This document shows, in pieces, positions 33,606 through 45,000 of a stretch of 64,000 nucleotides of DNA (its first letter is position 1; every line of letters starts with the position of its first letter). The translations under genes and the position numbers were made by a program. Location: NCBI GenBank assembly GCA_024239075.1, contig JANBVI010000043.1, positions 1-64,000 on the forward strand, given 5' to 3'. The notes under the pieces were generated by a model. It saw nothing but the letters and a program-made list of their open reading frames with translations, was not told the origin of the DNA and ran no database searches. Origin of the DNA: Fischerella sp. CENA71. Lineage in GTDB: Bacteria; Cyanobacteriota; Cyanobacteriia; Cyanobacteriales; Nostocaceae.

Positions 33606-36281
33606 CTACAGCCAATTACCCACTAGAATAAACGCAGACCAATGATAGGGACGATTGTAATCTCTGTCTGAAGTTTCTTTCAAAAATGCCAGTTGAGTAT
33701 TTCTTAAAGCTTCTGCTTTTGTTATTTTGCTACGATTAAGTTCTTGGTAAAACTTAATCATAAATTCGGCAGTAGAAGCATCATTAATCTGCCACAAGCT
33801 AGCTAGAGTAGTGCGCGCACCAGCTCGAATTGCTACTCCTGCTAATCCCAAAGCGGCTCGTTTGTCTCCAGTTGCTGTTTCACAAGCACTAAGGATTAGT
33901 AATTCAATAGGATTAGTACTTTTTTGGAAATTAAAACGCAGCAAGTTATCTAAATCTTTGACCTTAATGCGTTCATTCCAGTCAAGAATATATGTTTGTT
34001 CGGGGTTATAACTAAACTTACCATGAGTTGCCAAGTGAACAATATTAAAGGGTGTTTTATTAATCTTAGCCTGAAGATTTTTCTTGATAAATTCCTGATT
34101 TTCTAGCGTCTGATTGCGTTGAGTATTCTCTTTAATTCCTCCTAATTCTACTGCTACATTATCAATCGCTCCTAATCCTTCTTTTTTAAAGCTGGGCGCG
34201 TCAGTTGCTCCGGCTATTAAGACACTGAGTGCTTCCCTGTGTAGCGGTTTGGGTTCAAGTAGCTGTAAAGTGGGGGTTACACTCACAGCATACCTTTCTA
34301 CCAAATACCTTTGTCCGTCGTAGAGAACCGCCATTGGTAGATTCCGCAATGAACCATCGAGAACAAATACTAAGGTTTTAATCTGGCTTTGCTCTCGCGC
34401 TGTTGTACTTTCAAGTTCATCTGCAAAAGGTTTAATCAACCAGTCATATAGCTGTTTTGCTTCTGTTTTTATTTGCTTTAAGCTGGTGCTGCGTCGCTTG
34501 AGAGAGTTTTGCAGTTGTGTGACTGCTGCATCAACTTGAGTTTCCGAAAGATTGGTATGGGCATAGTGACGTAAATTATCCAAGCCTGGTAATTTCAGAA
34601 TTACTTCTAAACGGTTTGGTAAGATAATTGGGTAAATAACGGCTGCATAGGGGTCTAATTGGTCAATATTTACCTGTTTTGGCTTGGCACAGGCATCACC
34701 AAAAAAGTTGTCTAATTCTGCTAGTTGTAGCGCTTCCATCACCTGACGAGCTTGAATGAGATGATCTCGATTTGGTTGTGGCGATCGCAAAAGTAAATCA
34801 ACTAATTGCCGATAGACTGGTTCTGCACTGTCTCGAAAGGAAAACTGAACTTCTGGATTTAGAGCTACTAAATCACTGCGTAAATTACTGAGGCTATCAA
34901 AAGCTTGTGTATAATATAGAATAGCTTCTTGATTTGCATTTTCATTGTGCAATGTCTTTTCTGTTTCTGCCTGAAACACCCTTCCCATTTGCCACTGCCA
35001 TTGATAGCTGATATCTGCTGCATTGATTGCCTGTGCCAGAAGTAGGGCAGACTGAGTAAGTTTTTTTGCATTTAACCAGTCTCCATTTTTTTCGTAGAAT
35101 GTACCGAGAGTTCCAAGTGCGTAAGATTCTGCGCGTTGATCTTGTAAACTTTGAGCTTGGTCTATGGCTGTTTGCAGTATTTGAATTATTCTTGAACTAT
35201 CATCTGGACTATTAACTGCTCTTTTTATCTTCATCCAATTTTGAGCAAAATTGATGCGAGCATAAATAGCTACTCTACTGGCAGGTAATTGATTGATTGA
35301 TGCTTGGATTTGCTCAATCACAGATGAAATAGATGTTAATTTACTAGTTTCAATTAACACTGCAAATTGATTGAGTAGTGCCTGAACTTTTGTAGTAGGT
35401 AAAGTTGCGATCGCATTAGCTTTTTGATAACGTTCTAAAGCTTTTTGCCTGTATTGTTGGGTGCGTTGTGTATCTTTTAATTCTTCTGCTCGTTTGGCGA
35501 TCGCTAATTCTGTATTCCCCAAATTGAGTAAAGCTGTACTTTCTTCTTGGGGTAAGCGCAATTTTTGGGCAATAGCCAAACTCTGGGTTAAAATTTCTGA
35601 GGATTTTTCTAAATCACCATCAAATCGGTAAATGTTACCAAGGTTCAGCAAGCCAGCCAGCTTAAAGTTAGAGTCAGGTTGTTGGTAAAACTTTTGCTCT
35701 ACTTGCGTTAAAAGTTTCTCGGCGCGCCGATAAAGTCCTAAAGCTTGCAATGCTAAAGCTTGATTCATCTGGCTACCAATTATACTGAGGCGATCGCCAG
35801 ATTGAACATACAATTTTTCAGCTTTTTCCCAACTCAAAAGAGCAGCTTCAGTTTGCCCCTGTGCCAATTGCCACTGCCCTAAATTATTCAATACTTGGGC
35901 ATGAATGCGGCTGAACTCTTTGTCAGATGGTAATTTATCTAATAAATTTAAACTAGTGTCAATTGCTGCCTTTGCTTTTTGCCAATGCCCCAGTTTTTGC
36001 TGAACCAAGGACATTAAACTTAATGCTTGAGCTTGGTGAGTTATGTCTCCTGAAGCTTGATAAATTTGCACTGCTTGTTGTAAAAGTTGTGCGGCTGCGG
36101 AAAACTGTCCAGCATCGTAATATTTTTGACTAGATTGTACTAACGCTAAGGCTGATGCAGGTTTACTTTGTTGAATTTGGGTTGAGGGATTTTGGGCAAT
36201 GACAGGTAATAGCACTGGAATACCCAGGCTCAATATTAACCCGAAAATCACAAGTAAAGTTAACCCCAGCAAACGTTTCAT
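33606..36281 (-). CDS. TPR-CHAT protease-like protein
   Basis: 891 residues: signal peptide or N-terminal anchor (LLGLTLLVIFGLILSLGIPV), TPR repeats about 45-480 (for example QALSLMSLVQQKLGHWQKAK), then a CHAT domain from about 580 with catalytic His in VHLATHGKF and Cys in LILSACETATG. CHAT domains are caspase/separase-related. In cyanobacteria such proteins are typically encoded beside haemagglutinin-type TPS proteins; here the gap to the haemagglutinin gene is 3 bases. Exported orientation suggests action on surface proteins; substrate unknown. Confidence 0.92.
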   Translation of the reverse strand: MKRLLGLTLLVIFGLILSLGIPVLLPVIAQNPSTQIQQSKPASALALVQSSQKYYDAGQFSAAAQLLQQAVQIYQASGDITHQAQALSLMSLVQQKLGHWQKAKAAIDTSLNLLDKLPSDKEFSRIHAQVLNNLGQWQLAQGQTEAALLSWEKAEKLYVQSGDRLSIIGSQMNQALALQALGLYRRAEKLLTQVEQKFYQQPDSNFKLAGLLNLGNIYRFDGDLEKSSEILTQSLAIAQKLRLPQEESTALLNLGNTELAIAKRAEELKDTQRTQQYRQKALERYQKANAIATLPTTKVQALLNQFAVLIETSKLTSISSVIEQIQASINQLPASRVAIYARINFAQNWMKIKRAVNSPDDSSRIIQILQTAIDQAQSLQDQRAESYALGTLGTFYEKNGDWLNAKKLTQSALLLAQAINAADISYQWQWQMGRVFQAETEKTLHNENANQEAILYYTQAFDSLSNLRSDLVALNPEVQFSFRDSAEPVYRQLVDLLLRSPQPNRDHLIQARQVMEALQLAELDNFFGDACAKPKQVNIDQLDPYAAVIYPIILPNRLEVILKLPGLDNLRHYAHTNLSETQVDAAVTQLQNSLKRRSTSLKQIKTEAKQLYDWLIKPFADELESTTAREQSQIKTLVFVLDGSLRNLPMAVLYDGQRYLVERYAVSVTPTLQLLEPKPLHREALSVLIAGATDAPSFKKEGLGAIDNVAVELGGIKENTQRNQTLENQEFIKKNLQAKINKTPFNIVHLATHGKFSYNPEQTYILDWNERIKVKDLDNLLRFNFQKSTNPIELLILSACETATGDKRAALGLAGVAIRAGARTTLASLWQINDASTAEFMIKFYQELNRSKITKAEALRNTQLAFLKETSDRDYNRPYHWSAFILVGNWL

Positions 36282-36284
36282 CAG

Positions 36285-38984
36285 TTATCCCCTCAGCATC
36301 TGACAGTCTTGGGGATATAACCAATTACCTTTAGGTGTCACCGTGACTGGTTTCGCCGTAAGTACGACATTACCATTTACGTCTTTTACCCAACCTTGGG
36401 CTTCGATAATTGCTGTAGATTCTGTTTGTTTTTGAGGTGTTGGGTTATTATTTGTTGGTGTTGGTTTAGTTTGAGTTTGTGGTGATATCCACCAATCTTC
36501 CCAGGTTGTATCTGCACTGAAGACTCCATAGGGAGAAGCAGGTAAGCCACCTCTACCAGTAACAATAAATTCACTTCCTTGAGATGCAACGCAGAGGTTT
36601 TGGTTAATTAATCCAGAAACATCGACAATATCTGTTGGTAATTTTTCCACTCCTTCGGTAGGGTCAATATCAGGTGTGTTGAGATTTACCTCACCATTTA
36701 AGGAAGGGTTGCTTTGAGAGATGGCAGTGATGTCACTTGTTGGTAACTGATTGGGGTTTAATTTTATGGGGTCACTTGTTTGCAGCAACCCCTCAAGTTC
36801 TTGACGGCTGCGTGATTTTAGCCCAAATATCCCAGCAGCATTAATAGTAACCTTGCCACCGCTACCCTTAAAAGCATTAGCGGTAATATCATTGTTTTCG
36901 TTTGGGGAAGCGACGATAAAGCCTTTGGGTGCATTAATGGTAATATTGCCACCATTGCCATCCTGTTGTGCGGTGCCTGCTGTGGAAGAAATTTGACTCT
37001 TACGCCGTAGCAGTAATAAATCTTGTAGTTTGAAGCTGATATTACCACCAGTATTACTGGCAGTTTCGGCAGAAATGGCAGATTTATTGTTTAGGGAAAG
37101 GGAACTAGCCTGAATGTCGATATTTCCACCCTTGCCATTGCCTTGGTTATCTACCGTGATAGCTGCACTATCCTGGAGGACGACTTGATCCCCAGTCACA
37201 ATATTTACATTGCCTGCATCCCCTTGACTACCTCTGACTGTACTAGCGGCAATTCCAGCACCATTAGTCAGAGATAGTGATTTTGCAGTAATCTCAATGT
37301 TTCCCCCCCGACCTATTGCTGGAATAGTTGTATCACCCTTGACTTCTCCCACGGAACTGGCTGCTCCACTGCCGCCAAGAATCGATACTCCATCAAAAGA
37401 GACGCGATCGCTAACTTCAATCTTGATATTACCTGCATCCCCTTTTTCAAAGGTATTGGCAGTCAATTGAGCGCCATTTCTCACATCCAAGGATCGCGCT
37501 TGGATATAAATATCTCCCCCTCGACCTTCACCATCAGTCCCCACTGCGGTAAAAACTCCAGTGAAGTTGTTAATATCACTTGTATCTACTGCATCAAAGT
37601 AAATGCGATCGCGGACTTGAATTATGACATTACCTGCATTTCCCTTGCCACGGGTATTAGTTTGCAGGCGACCGCCATTGGTCAAAGAAAAGGAACCTGC
37701 CGTTAACTTGATATCTCCGGCATTACCCGTTGCATCTGGTCTGACATTGTTAAAGATCGCACTGGGGAATCCTTCACTATCTGTACCATCGAAGGCGACG
37801 CGATCGCGAACTTGTACAGTGATATTGCCTGCATTTCCCTGTGCGTAGGTCTCCGCTATTAATTCAGCGCCATCAGTCAAAGAAAATGAGCCAGCCTGAA
37901 TTTTAATGTTACCGCCATTACCAATGGCATTGGGATCGACGGAATTGAAAATAGTGCTAAAACCTGATAGCGAAACTGTTTCAGAGGTAATGTTTATATC
38001 ACCAGCCTGACTATTAACTGTTCCCAAACCTTCGTTAATCCCAGCCACCAGAAAGCTGTTTCCTAAAACCCTGAAGTTTTGGGCATTGATGAAAATACTC
38101 CCGCCCTTGTCAGCAGTTCTTACGTCTATAGATCCATCGATGATAGAAACATCAGTTTTTTGGACATTTTCAGGGAAACTGAGATTTAGGTGTTCACCAT
38201 CAATATTTAATCCCACTGTTCCCAAACCAGTAATTCCTCCCAATTCTACTTGACCACCCTTAGCATTTAATCTACCTCCGTTGATAACTACATCTCCTCC
38301 CAGCAGTAGCAAGCTACGACCATCCGGAACCCGCAGACCAAATAGACGAAATCCGGCTTGATCAAATCCTGCTGGTGCAGTTGACCTGTTTTCAATCTTT
38401 CCAGGCTGAATTTGATTAAAGAAAAATGCAGAAGGATTTACTGTCAATAAAGAGGGATACTCTGGATTAGTAGCGCTGAAAAAACCTTGCTCATCAAACT
38501 TAATTGCATTTGCTGTACTCGCTACAAATGAACCCCCCACATCCAAGCGTGCATTCTGCCCAAAAATTATCCCGTTGGGATTAATTAAAAATAAATTGGC
38601 ATTGCCATTAACACCCAGCGTCCCTAAAATATCCGAGGGGTCATTACCTGTAACTCGACTCAGGATATTATTTATCCCCGCAGGATTTGAAAAATATACT
38701 CGCTGTCCATCTTTGATATTAAATTCACGAAAACTGTGAAAAAGATTACTTCCCCTGATTGCACCCCCATCAATTTGGTCAGCAGCAGCACCTTTAATAT
38801 CAACATTGGGGGTAATAATTGAACGTTCATTACCTAAAGTGTCATCGGGAGTAATTTGGGCTAAAGCGCTAGTGTGAGAGAATGCGATCGCCAATACTCC
38901 CAAAAGTGAGAATAATCTAGCTAAAATTAATGAAACAAAAGCACTATCTGTACATAGTAAAAGAGTATTATTGCTGCTTTTCAT
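36285..38984 (-). CDS. Filamentous-haemagglutinin-type TPS exoprotein
   Basis: 899 residues. After a signal segment ending near SALA, the TPS secretion domain shows RGSNLFHSFREFNI, YFSNPAGINNILSRVTG and the signature LFLINPNGIIFG. The rest is a repetitive beta-helix (NAGNITVQVRDRVAF, GGNIKIQAGSFSLTDGAEL and similar about every 60 residues). It ends with a Thr/Pro/Gln-rich linker and a short conserved tail. It is secreted through an outer-membrane TpsB partner, not seen in the window. It forms an operon with the CHAT gene directly downstream. Confidence 0.92.
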   Translation of the reverse strand: MKSSNNTLLLCTDSAFVSLILARLFSLLGVLAIAFSHTSALAQITPDDTLGNERSIITPNVDIKGAAADQIDGGAIRGSNLFHSFREFNIKDGQRVYFSNPAGINNILSRVTGNDPSDILGTLGVNGNANLFLINPNGIIFGQNARLDVGGSFVASTANAIKFDEQGFFSATNPEYPSLLTVNPSAFFFNQIQPGKIENRSTAPAGFDQAGFRLFGLRVPDGRSLLLLGGDVVINGGRLNAKGGQVELGGITGLGTVGLNIDGEHLNLSFPENVQKTDVSIIDGSIDVRTADKGGSIFINAQNFRVLGNSFLVAGINEGLGTVNSQAGDINITSETVSLSGFSTIFNSVDPNAIGNGGNIKIQAGSFSLTDGAELIAETYAQGNAGNITVQVRDRVAFDGTDSEGFPSAIFNNVRPDATGNAGDIKLTAGSFSLTNGGRLQTNTRGKGNAGNVIIQVRDRIYFDAVDTSDINNFTGVFTAVGTDGEGRGGDIYIQARSLDVRNGAQLTANTFEKGDAGNIKIEVSDRVSFDGVSILGGSGAASSVGEVKGDTTIPAIGRGGNIEITAKSLSLTNGAGIAASTVRGSQGDAGNVNIVTGDQVVLQDSAAITVDNQGNGKGGNIDIQASSLSLNNKSAISAETASNTGGNISFKLQDLLLLRRKSQISSTAGTAQQDGNGGNITINAPKGFIVASPNENNDITANAFKGSGGKVTINAAGIFGLKSRSRQELEGLLQTSDPIKLNPNQLPTSDITAISQSNPSLNGEVNLNTPDIDPTEGVEKLPTDIVDVSGLINQNLCVASQGSEFIVTGRGGLPASPYGVFSADTTWEDWWISPQTQTKPTPTNNNPTPQKQTESTAIIEAQGWVKDVNGNVVLTAKPVTVTPKGNWLYPQDCQMLRG

Positions 38985-39210
38985 CAGCTCCCTCAGATTT
39001 GACGCTAGAGCAAACAGTTATGAATTTTCCATTGATACCTGATTCTTAAAAAGCTTTCAACAAAATTTTATTTGAGTGATTTTATTGTGAGTATTACATT
39101 ACCATTGGCATTTAGGAAATTTTATAAATAATTTGCAAAATTGTAATAAAATAAAAAATAATTATATAGTTCGTAACATCTAGACTTGTTTTATTGTTAA
39201 ATAAATTACT

Positions 39211-41520
39211 TTACTTATTATTTTCCAATATTTTATATCTATAAATAACTAAACTACTTTCAACAGCCACTAATCCTAAAGCTGGGGAAACTAAAGGTAT
39301 CCAACCTCCCTTAAAAATCAACAAACCCCAACAAGTTACGTATAAAACACCCAAAGCCACTCCTCCCCCCAGTAAAATTAGACGCAGTGACATCAAACGC
39401 CAACCTAGCAAACCTCCTATTAACGACCAACCGCAAATCCACATCGTTTCAATTGGTTTTGACCACGACCAAATCAACGGCCGTTGATCTAATACTCTAC
39501 TGAGAATTTGACTGACCATGTGTGCTTGAATTTCCACACCTGTCATAGTTTTAACTGAAAAAGAACCACTACTGTAGGGCGTACGCCAATGATGGTCGTT
39601 AAAACTGGGGTCTGTAGTACCAACAATAACAATACGATTTTTGACTAAATTCGTATTAAATTGATTGCTGAGAATTTCTTGGAGAGTCACTTTTTCTGCA
39701 ATCTCTTCTGAGGCGCGATAGTTGAGTAATATTTGATGACCGCTAGCATTAATATTGTGGTAGCTACCTGTATTTTTTTCTAAAGTTTTAAATACGACTT
39801 TACCCAATTTTAAGTAATTATCTGGTGTAAAGTCTTGCTGAATTCCGGCTTCGGTTAGGTAACTAACTGCAAGCTTCCAAGCAAAGGAATACTTGCTTTC
39901 ACAGGGAGATGCAGAATCTACAGCTAATATTTGCCGACGGAGAACAGCATCAGAGTCAAGTTCTACATTATTAAATCCTTGACCGTGTTTTGAAGCTTCT
40001 GGAGGAGGTTTAATACCAGGTTTTCCATAGTGACAAACAATAAAGAGATTATTACTATTTTTTATCTTTTCAGCTAAATTTTTGTGTTTTGCTTCCAGAG
40101 GAGTTTCTCGATAGATATCGAAACCGATCGCTCGCGGTTTTGACTGTTCTAGTTTTGTTAGTAATTGTATAAAAGAACGCTCAGACAAAGAAGCAGCTTT
40201 TCGTTCTGTAATCGGTTGAGATTGGACATCTTCTTCTGTGATAGTAACTAATAATAACCGTTTATCTATGCCTTCATCGGGTCGCGATCGCATCAGTTGA
40301 TCGTAAGTTTGTAGCTCCCATACTTGCAAAAAACCAAGAGTTCTGATGACAATAACTATAGTGGTAATAGCAAAACTGGCTACAGCGACTTGCCAAAATG
40401 GGAGAGCAGCTTGGTATTTATTTTGCTGTTTTAACTGTTTTTTTAACCACTTTAAATCAAATATTGCTTTATATATGGGATTTTTAATAAATATTTTGCC
40501 TTGGTGCTGATTTACTAGACCAGATAGGCGTAATTCCAGACAGGAATCAGAATTATTAGTAAGTATTTCCCCTCGCTGCAAAATTTTTTTATACAATAAA
40601 AGTAAAGATTTGCTGGAACGGGAATTTCTCAAAATGCGATCGCGAATCGTCCGCAAATGCTCCGGTTCATCCTGAGATTCCCAATTCTCAATGATGCGCT
40701 TTCTCACTAACTGCTTGATAGATTGCGGTGTCTGCATCTCAGATTCCTGAGAAATCAACCAACAAAGTTTTTGAGTTAAAAATGGTTGTCCACCAGTCCA
40801 ATACAGGATTTCTTTGAAAACGGCTTCCGGATCATTAACTTTTTCCACCAAACCCTGTACTAAACTAACACTCTCATGCAGTTGAAATCCTTTTAATTCA
40901 ATCGCTCGACCAATATTAAAGGGAGTCGCATTTTCATCTTGAATTAAATCAGCAGGTGTCGCTACACCCAGTAATGCAAAAGATAGTCTTCTATACTTTG
41001 GGTTGCTTGCCCTTTTATCGTAGCAGTGACGAATCAAAGCAAAAAATTCGTCCGTAGGAAAATTTAAACTCAGGATGCTATCAATTTCATCAATAAAAAT
41101 TACAATTTTTTGCTTAATTTGTGTTAGCAAGAAATTTTCAATAAACTCACCCAAGCATTGCACAGGTGATAAATCTTCGTGTTCGCGCAACCAACTACGA
41201 CGGTTTACTTGTAGCTCAAATCCACTGATTAATTCTTGAATAATCCCGCCATACCATTGCTGTGCTGTAATTTGTTGACTACCAATCCCGCTTAATTCAA
41301 TTTCGACACAGTTAATATTTTGTGCTTGTAATTTGCACATTGTCTTAATTCGCAAACTAGATTTACCCATTTGTCGGGAGTTCAGAACATAGCAATATTC
41401 CCCAGCTAACAAAGCATTGTAAAGCTCGTGGTCTGCCTCCCGGACAATATAGGTAGGAGCGTCAGGGGGTAAACTTCCTCCGGCTTGATATTTGTAGTGG
41501 GAGTAGAGTTCAGTACTCAT
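39211..41520 (-). CDS. AAA-like ATPase + CHASE2 membrane protein
   Basis: 769 residues. The N-terminal part is an AAA_35-type P-loop domain with variant Walker [11 protein letters not shown] and Walker [15 protein letters not shown] first membrane segment lies at about 378-395, followed by an extracytoplasmic CHASE2 domain ([40 protein letters not shown]), and three membrane helices end the protein. CHASE2 is a sensory domain of unknown ligand. It is divergent from the lanthipeptide precursor gene, with three TTACCTGAA repeats in between. It belongs with the CHAT/haemagglutinin genes by family association. Confidence 0.92.
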   Translation of the reverse strand: MSTELYSHYKYQAGGSLPPDAPTYIVREADHELYNALLAGEYCYVLNSRQMGKSSLRIKTMCKLQAQNINCVEIELSGIGSQQITAQQWYGGIIQELISGFELQVNRRSWLREHEDLSPVQCLGEFIENFLLTQIKQKIVIFIDEIDSILSLNFPTDEFFALIRHCYDKRASNPKYRRLSFALLGVATPADLIQDENATPFNIGRAIELKGFQLHESVSLVQGLVEKVNDPEAVFKEILYWTGGQPFLTQKLCWLISQESEMQTPQSIKQLVRKRIIENWESQDEPEHLRTIRDRILRNSRSSKSLLLLYKKILQRGEILTNNSDSCLELRLSGLVNQHQGKIFIKNPIYKAIFDLKWLKKQLKQQNKYQAALPFWQVAVASFAITTIVIVIRTLGFLQVWELQTYDQLMRSRPDEGIDKRLLLVTITEEDVQSQPITERKAASLSERSFIQLLTKLEQSKPRAIGFDIYRETPLEAKHKNLAEKIKNSNNLFIVCHYGKPGIKPPPEASKHGQGFNNVELDSDAVLRRQILAVDSASPCESKYSFAWKLAVSYLTEAGIQQDFTPDNYLKLGKVVFKTLEKNTGSYHNINASGHQILLNYRASEEIAEKVTLQEILSNQFNTNLVKNRIVIVGTTDPSFNDHHWRTPYSSGSFSVKTMTGVEIQAHMVSQILSRVLDQRPLIWSWSKPIETMWICGWSLIGGLLGWRLMSLRLILLGGGVALGVLYVTCWGLLIFKGGWIPLVSPALGLVAVESSLVIYRYKILENNK

Positions 41521-41558
41521 AAGGGGTTAGTACCGCTATAAAGCTCACAATTTATTTC

Positions 41559-41619
41559 TTACCTGAATTTAACTGAGTTTACCTGAATTAACTGAAATAG
41601 CTATATTTAATTACCTGAA
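41559..41619. promoter_or_regulatory. TTACCTGAA direct repeats between divergent AAA-CHASE2 and lanA genes
   Basis: TTACCTGAA occurs at 41559, 41579 and 41611. The first two are part of a 20-bp near-repeat TTACCTGAATTTAACTGAGT / TTACCTGAATTAACTGAAAT, two helical turns apart. Such spacing suits a dimeric regulator that could control either divergent gene. Confidence 0.5.
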
Positions 41620-41733
41620 AACATAACTTATTTTAACTCAACTATTCCTTTTAATTATCAAACATACTGTGAACATGAAAGCAAATTAAGTTTGTTTTCT
41701 GAACACTTAAAACTTTTATCAAGGAGAAAAACA

Positions 41734-41958
41734 ATGTCACAACAAGATATTATCCGCGCTTGGAAAGATGCAGAGTTTCGCGAAAGTCTGAGTGAAGAGC
41801 AACGCTCTCAACTACCTAAAAACCCCGCAGGAATAGACGAAATACCTGATGAATCTCTGGAAACCATAGTTGGTGGTCGTGGTTGCGGCGGAGGTACTGG
41901 CTGTGGAACAGGAGGTAACTGTACTTGCTGCGGTGGAAATTGTACTGGGAAATTATAA
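41734..41958 (+). CDS. lanA: Lanthipeptide precursor (mersacidin/lichenicidin-type leader)
   Basis: 74 residues from ATG 41734, preceded by AAGGAG. The leader MSQQDIIRAWKDAEFRESLS matches the mersacidin/lichenicidin type, and ends ESLETIVGG, a double-Gly cleavage site (Gly47-Gly48) for a C39 peptidase. The 26-residue core is half glycine, with six Cys (51, 57, 63, 65, 66, 70) and four Thr (55, 59, 64, 71), no Ser. LanM would dehydrate Thr and form methyllanthionines. Thr71 lies after the last Cys. A hairpin at 42002-42035 separates it from lanM. Confidence 0.92.
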   Translation: MSQQDIIRAWKDAEFRESLSEEQRSQLPKNPAGIDEIPDESLETIVGGRGCGGGTGCGTGGNCTCCGGNCTGKL

Positions 41959-42001
41959 ATAACCTCTTTAGTTGTTAACAAGAAGTTCGGCTAATTTCCA
42001 A

Positions 42002-42035
42002 AGCAGTAATTGAAAAATATTTTTCGATTACTGCT
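42002..42035 (+). terminator. Hairpin between lanA and lanM
   Basis: AGCAGTAATTGAAAAATA pairs with TTTTTCGATTACTGCT (one mismatch), a 16-bp stem. No T run follows. Such partial terminators between precursor and synthetase allow excess precursor; that role is inferred. Confidence 0.5.
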
Positions 42036-42090
42036 AAACCTTATCAAATAAACATAATTGAATTGCAATTATTTATAGGAGTTAAATATT

Positions 42091-45000
42091 GTGGATCAAG
42101 AATATTTTCAATCTTCTAACTGGTATCGTGCAGTTACTTTAAGAGAACGAATTATTGCTCAAAATACAGAACAAAATCATAAGTCAGTCAATAGAGATTT
42201 GGCTCAACGTCGGCTGAATCGCTGGCAAAGTCAAACTCCCTTCAATACTGATTCTTACTTTGCCGAACGTTTAGCGTTAGATGATATTTCCCAAGAGGAA
42301 TTTTTTTCTGTTCTAGGGGGATCTATTGATGAAGTCAAAGAAAGTTTTACTACAACTCCCAACTGGTTGATACAGTTAAAACAGGCATTTTTAGATGCTG
42401 CCAATTGCGATAAGCAATTTCAGCTGCCAAAGTCAATAAAAACCCCAGGCATAGAGAAGTTCTTATACTTGATCGAACCACTTATTATTCAAGGTTGTCG
42501 TCGTTTGTCTGATGAAATCCAAAGGTTGAGCCAAGAGCAATCAGAACTACCGTTTGATCCGCAAGCAGTTGTAGAAATGTTATTACCACATCTAGCACGA
42601 AGACTGCTCCGAATTTTAGACCGTACCTTAGTTCTGGAGCTTAACGTTGCTCGCTTACAAGGTTTACTAAAAGGCAATACTTCTCAAGAGCGATTTGAAA
42701 GTTTTGTAGAACTTCTTTGTCAATCTGATGTGGCTCTTTCTATTTTGCAAGAATATCCTGTCTTGGCTCGACAAGTTACTATTTGTATTAATTATTGGGT
42801 GAGATTTAGTCTAGAGTTTCTTCAGCATTTAAGTGCAGATTGGGATGCAATTAAAGCTACATTCAGTTCCGATCGCGATCCTGGTTTGTTAGCAGAAGTT
42901 TATAGCAATGTTGGTGATATTCATCGGGGCGGACGTTCTGTAATGCTCGTAAAATTCAGTTCGGGTTTTCAATTAATCTACAAACCGAGATCCCTAGCAG
43001 TAGATGTACATTTTCAGCAACTTCTGACCTGGCTCAACCAGCGTGGCGATCGCCTATTTTTCCGTACGATCAAAGTTCTAGATCGTAACAATTATGGTTG
43101 GCTGGAATTTGTCAAGACTCAAGGTTGTACGTCAAAAGAAGAAGTTCAACGCTTCTACGAACGTCAGGGCGGTTATTTAGCTCTACTTTATGCCCTACAA
43201 GCAACTGATTTTCACGCTGAAAATTTAATTGCTGTTGGCGAGCATCCAGTTTTAATCGATTTAGAAGCCCTGTTTCATCCTGCTGTTGGAGAATTAGATT
43301 CTGCCAAAGCCAACCTACTGGCTAGCGATAAAATGACTTACTCTGTTGTAGGTATAGGCTTATTGCCTCAGAGGATTGGGAAGGACGATCAATCTGATGG
43401 TATTGATTTGAGCGGTTTAGGTAGCAAAGAAGGACAACTGAGCCTGACTCAGTTTCCCTATTGGGAAAATATAGGTACTGATCAAATGCGGTTGGAACGT
43501 AAGCAGATGGAGATGCCTGCAACTCAAAATCGACCAACTTTGAATGGTAATAACGTCAACCTATTGGATTATACAGAAGAGATTATTAATGGATTTACTA
43601 ATATATATCAGTTACTTCTAAAATATCAGGATGAATTACTCTCTGCTGATAGTCCCATTGCTGCTTTTGCTCAAGATGAAGTACGGGTGGTCATCCGTCC
43701 TACTCGCCTCTATAGTTTCTTATTAGAAGAAAGTTTTCATCCTGATCTGTTACGAGATGCCCTAGAGCGCGATCGCCATTTTGATCGACTATGGTATTAC
43801 GTTAAATACCGACCCTATCTGAAGCAAGTGATTTCAGCAGAGTGTCAAGACCTGCTCCAAGGAGACATTCCACTGTTTACTACTCGCCCCAACTCGCGGG
43901 ATGTATGGAGTAGTTCGGGTCAGAAAATCGACGGATTGCTGAAAGAACCTAGTTTTGATATGGTTTGTCGCCGTCTCCAGCAGTTGAGCGAGCGAGATAT
44001 GACACAACAATTATGGTTTATCCGTGCTTCTTTAGCAACAGTAAACTTGGGCTTAGATGAAGTTAATTTTCCTAGCTATTCGCTTTCAGAACCTAAAATT
44101 GTAGTTGATCGCCAGCAACTCTTAACTGCTGCCAGTGCAATTGGCGATCGCCTAAATTTCTTAGCAGTACGTGGCGAAGAAGACGCGTCTTGGATTGGTT
44201 TAACTTTTTTAGGCGAGCGTCATTGGTCTCTTGTATCTTTAGGCTTTGATTTATATGACGGTTTACCTGGAATAATATTGTTTCTCGCTTATCTTGGTAA
44301 GGCTACAAAACAAGAAAATTATACCAATCTGGCACGAGCAGCATTAATAACTATGCGTTCTCAAATAGAGGAATTTCGATCAGACCTCAAACGGATTGGA
44401 GCTTTTGGTGGCTGGGGAGGAATCATCTATACCCTAACCCATCTAGCGGTACTATGGAATCAACCAGAATTAATAAGTGAAGCGGAAAAGATAGTTGAAT
44501 ATCTTCCTAATTTAATTGAGCAAGATACGCAGTTTGACATTATCAGTGGTGCTGCTGGATGTATTAGTAGTTTACTTGCTCTGTATAAATGTCAACCTAA
44601 TGATGATACTCTGACTGTCGCAATTCAATGTGGTGATCTACTCATCGCTCATGCTGAAATGATGGCGCATGGTGTTGGTTGGACTTGGAAAGATGAGATG
44701 TTTGAAGAGAAGCCACTGACAGGTTTTTCTCATGGTGCGGCGGGAATAGCAGCATCATTGCTAGAATTAGCAGCAGTAACAGGCGAGCAACGTTTTGCAA
44801 CTACAGCTGTAGCTGCTATTGAGTACGAGCGAAGTCATTTCCTTCCTGAAGCCGAAAATTGGTTAGACTTACGTAGTTTTACAGATACAGTACTCAAAGA
44901 ACAAGAAAAACAATCTGCTTCTTGTATGTGTGCTTGGTGTCATGGCGCTACAGGAATTGGGTTAGCTCGCCTACGCAGTCTTCCTCATCTTGATAATCCC

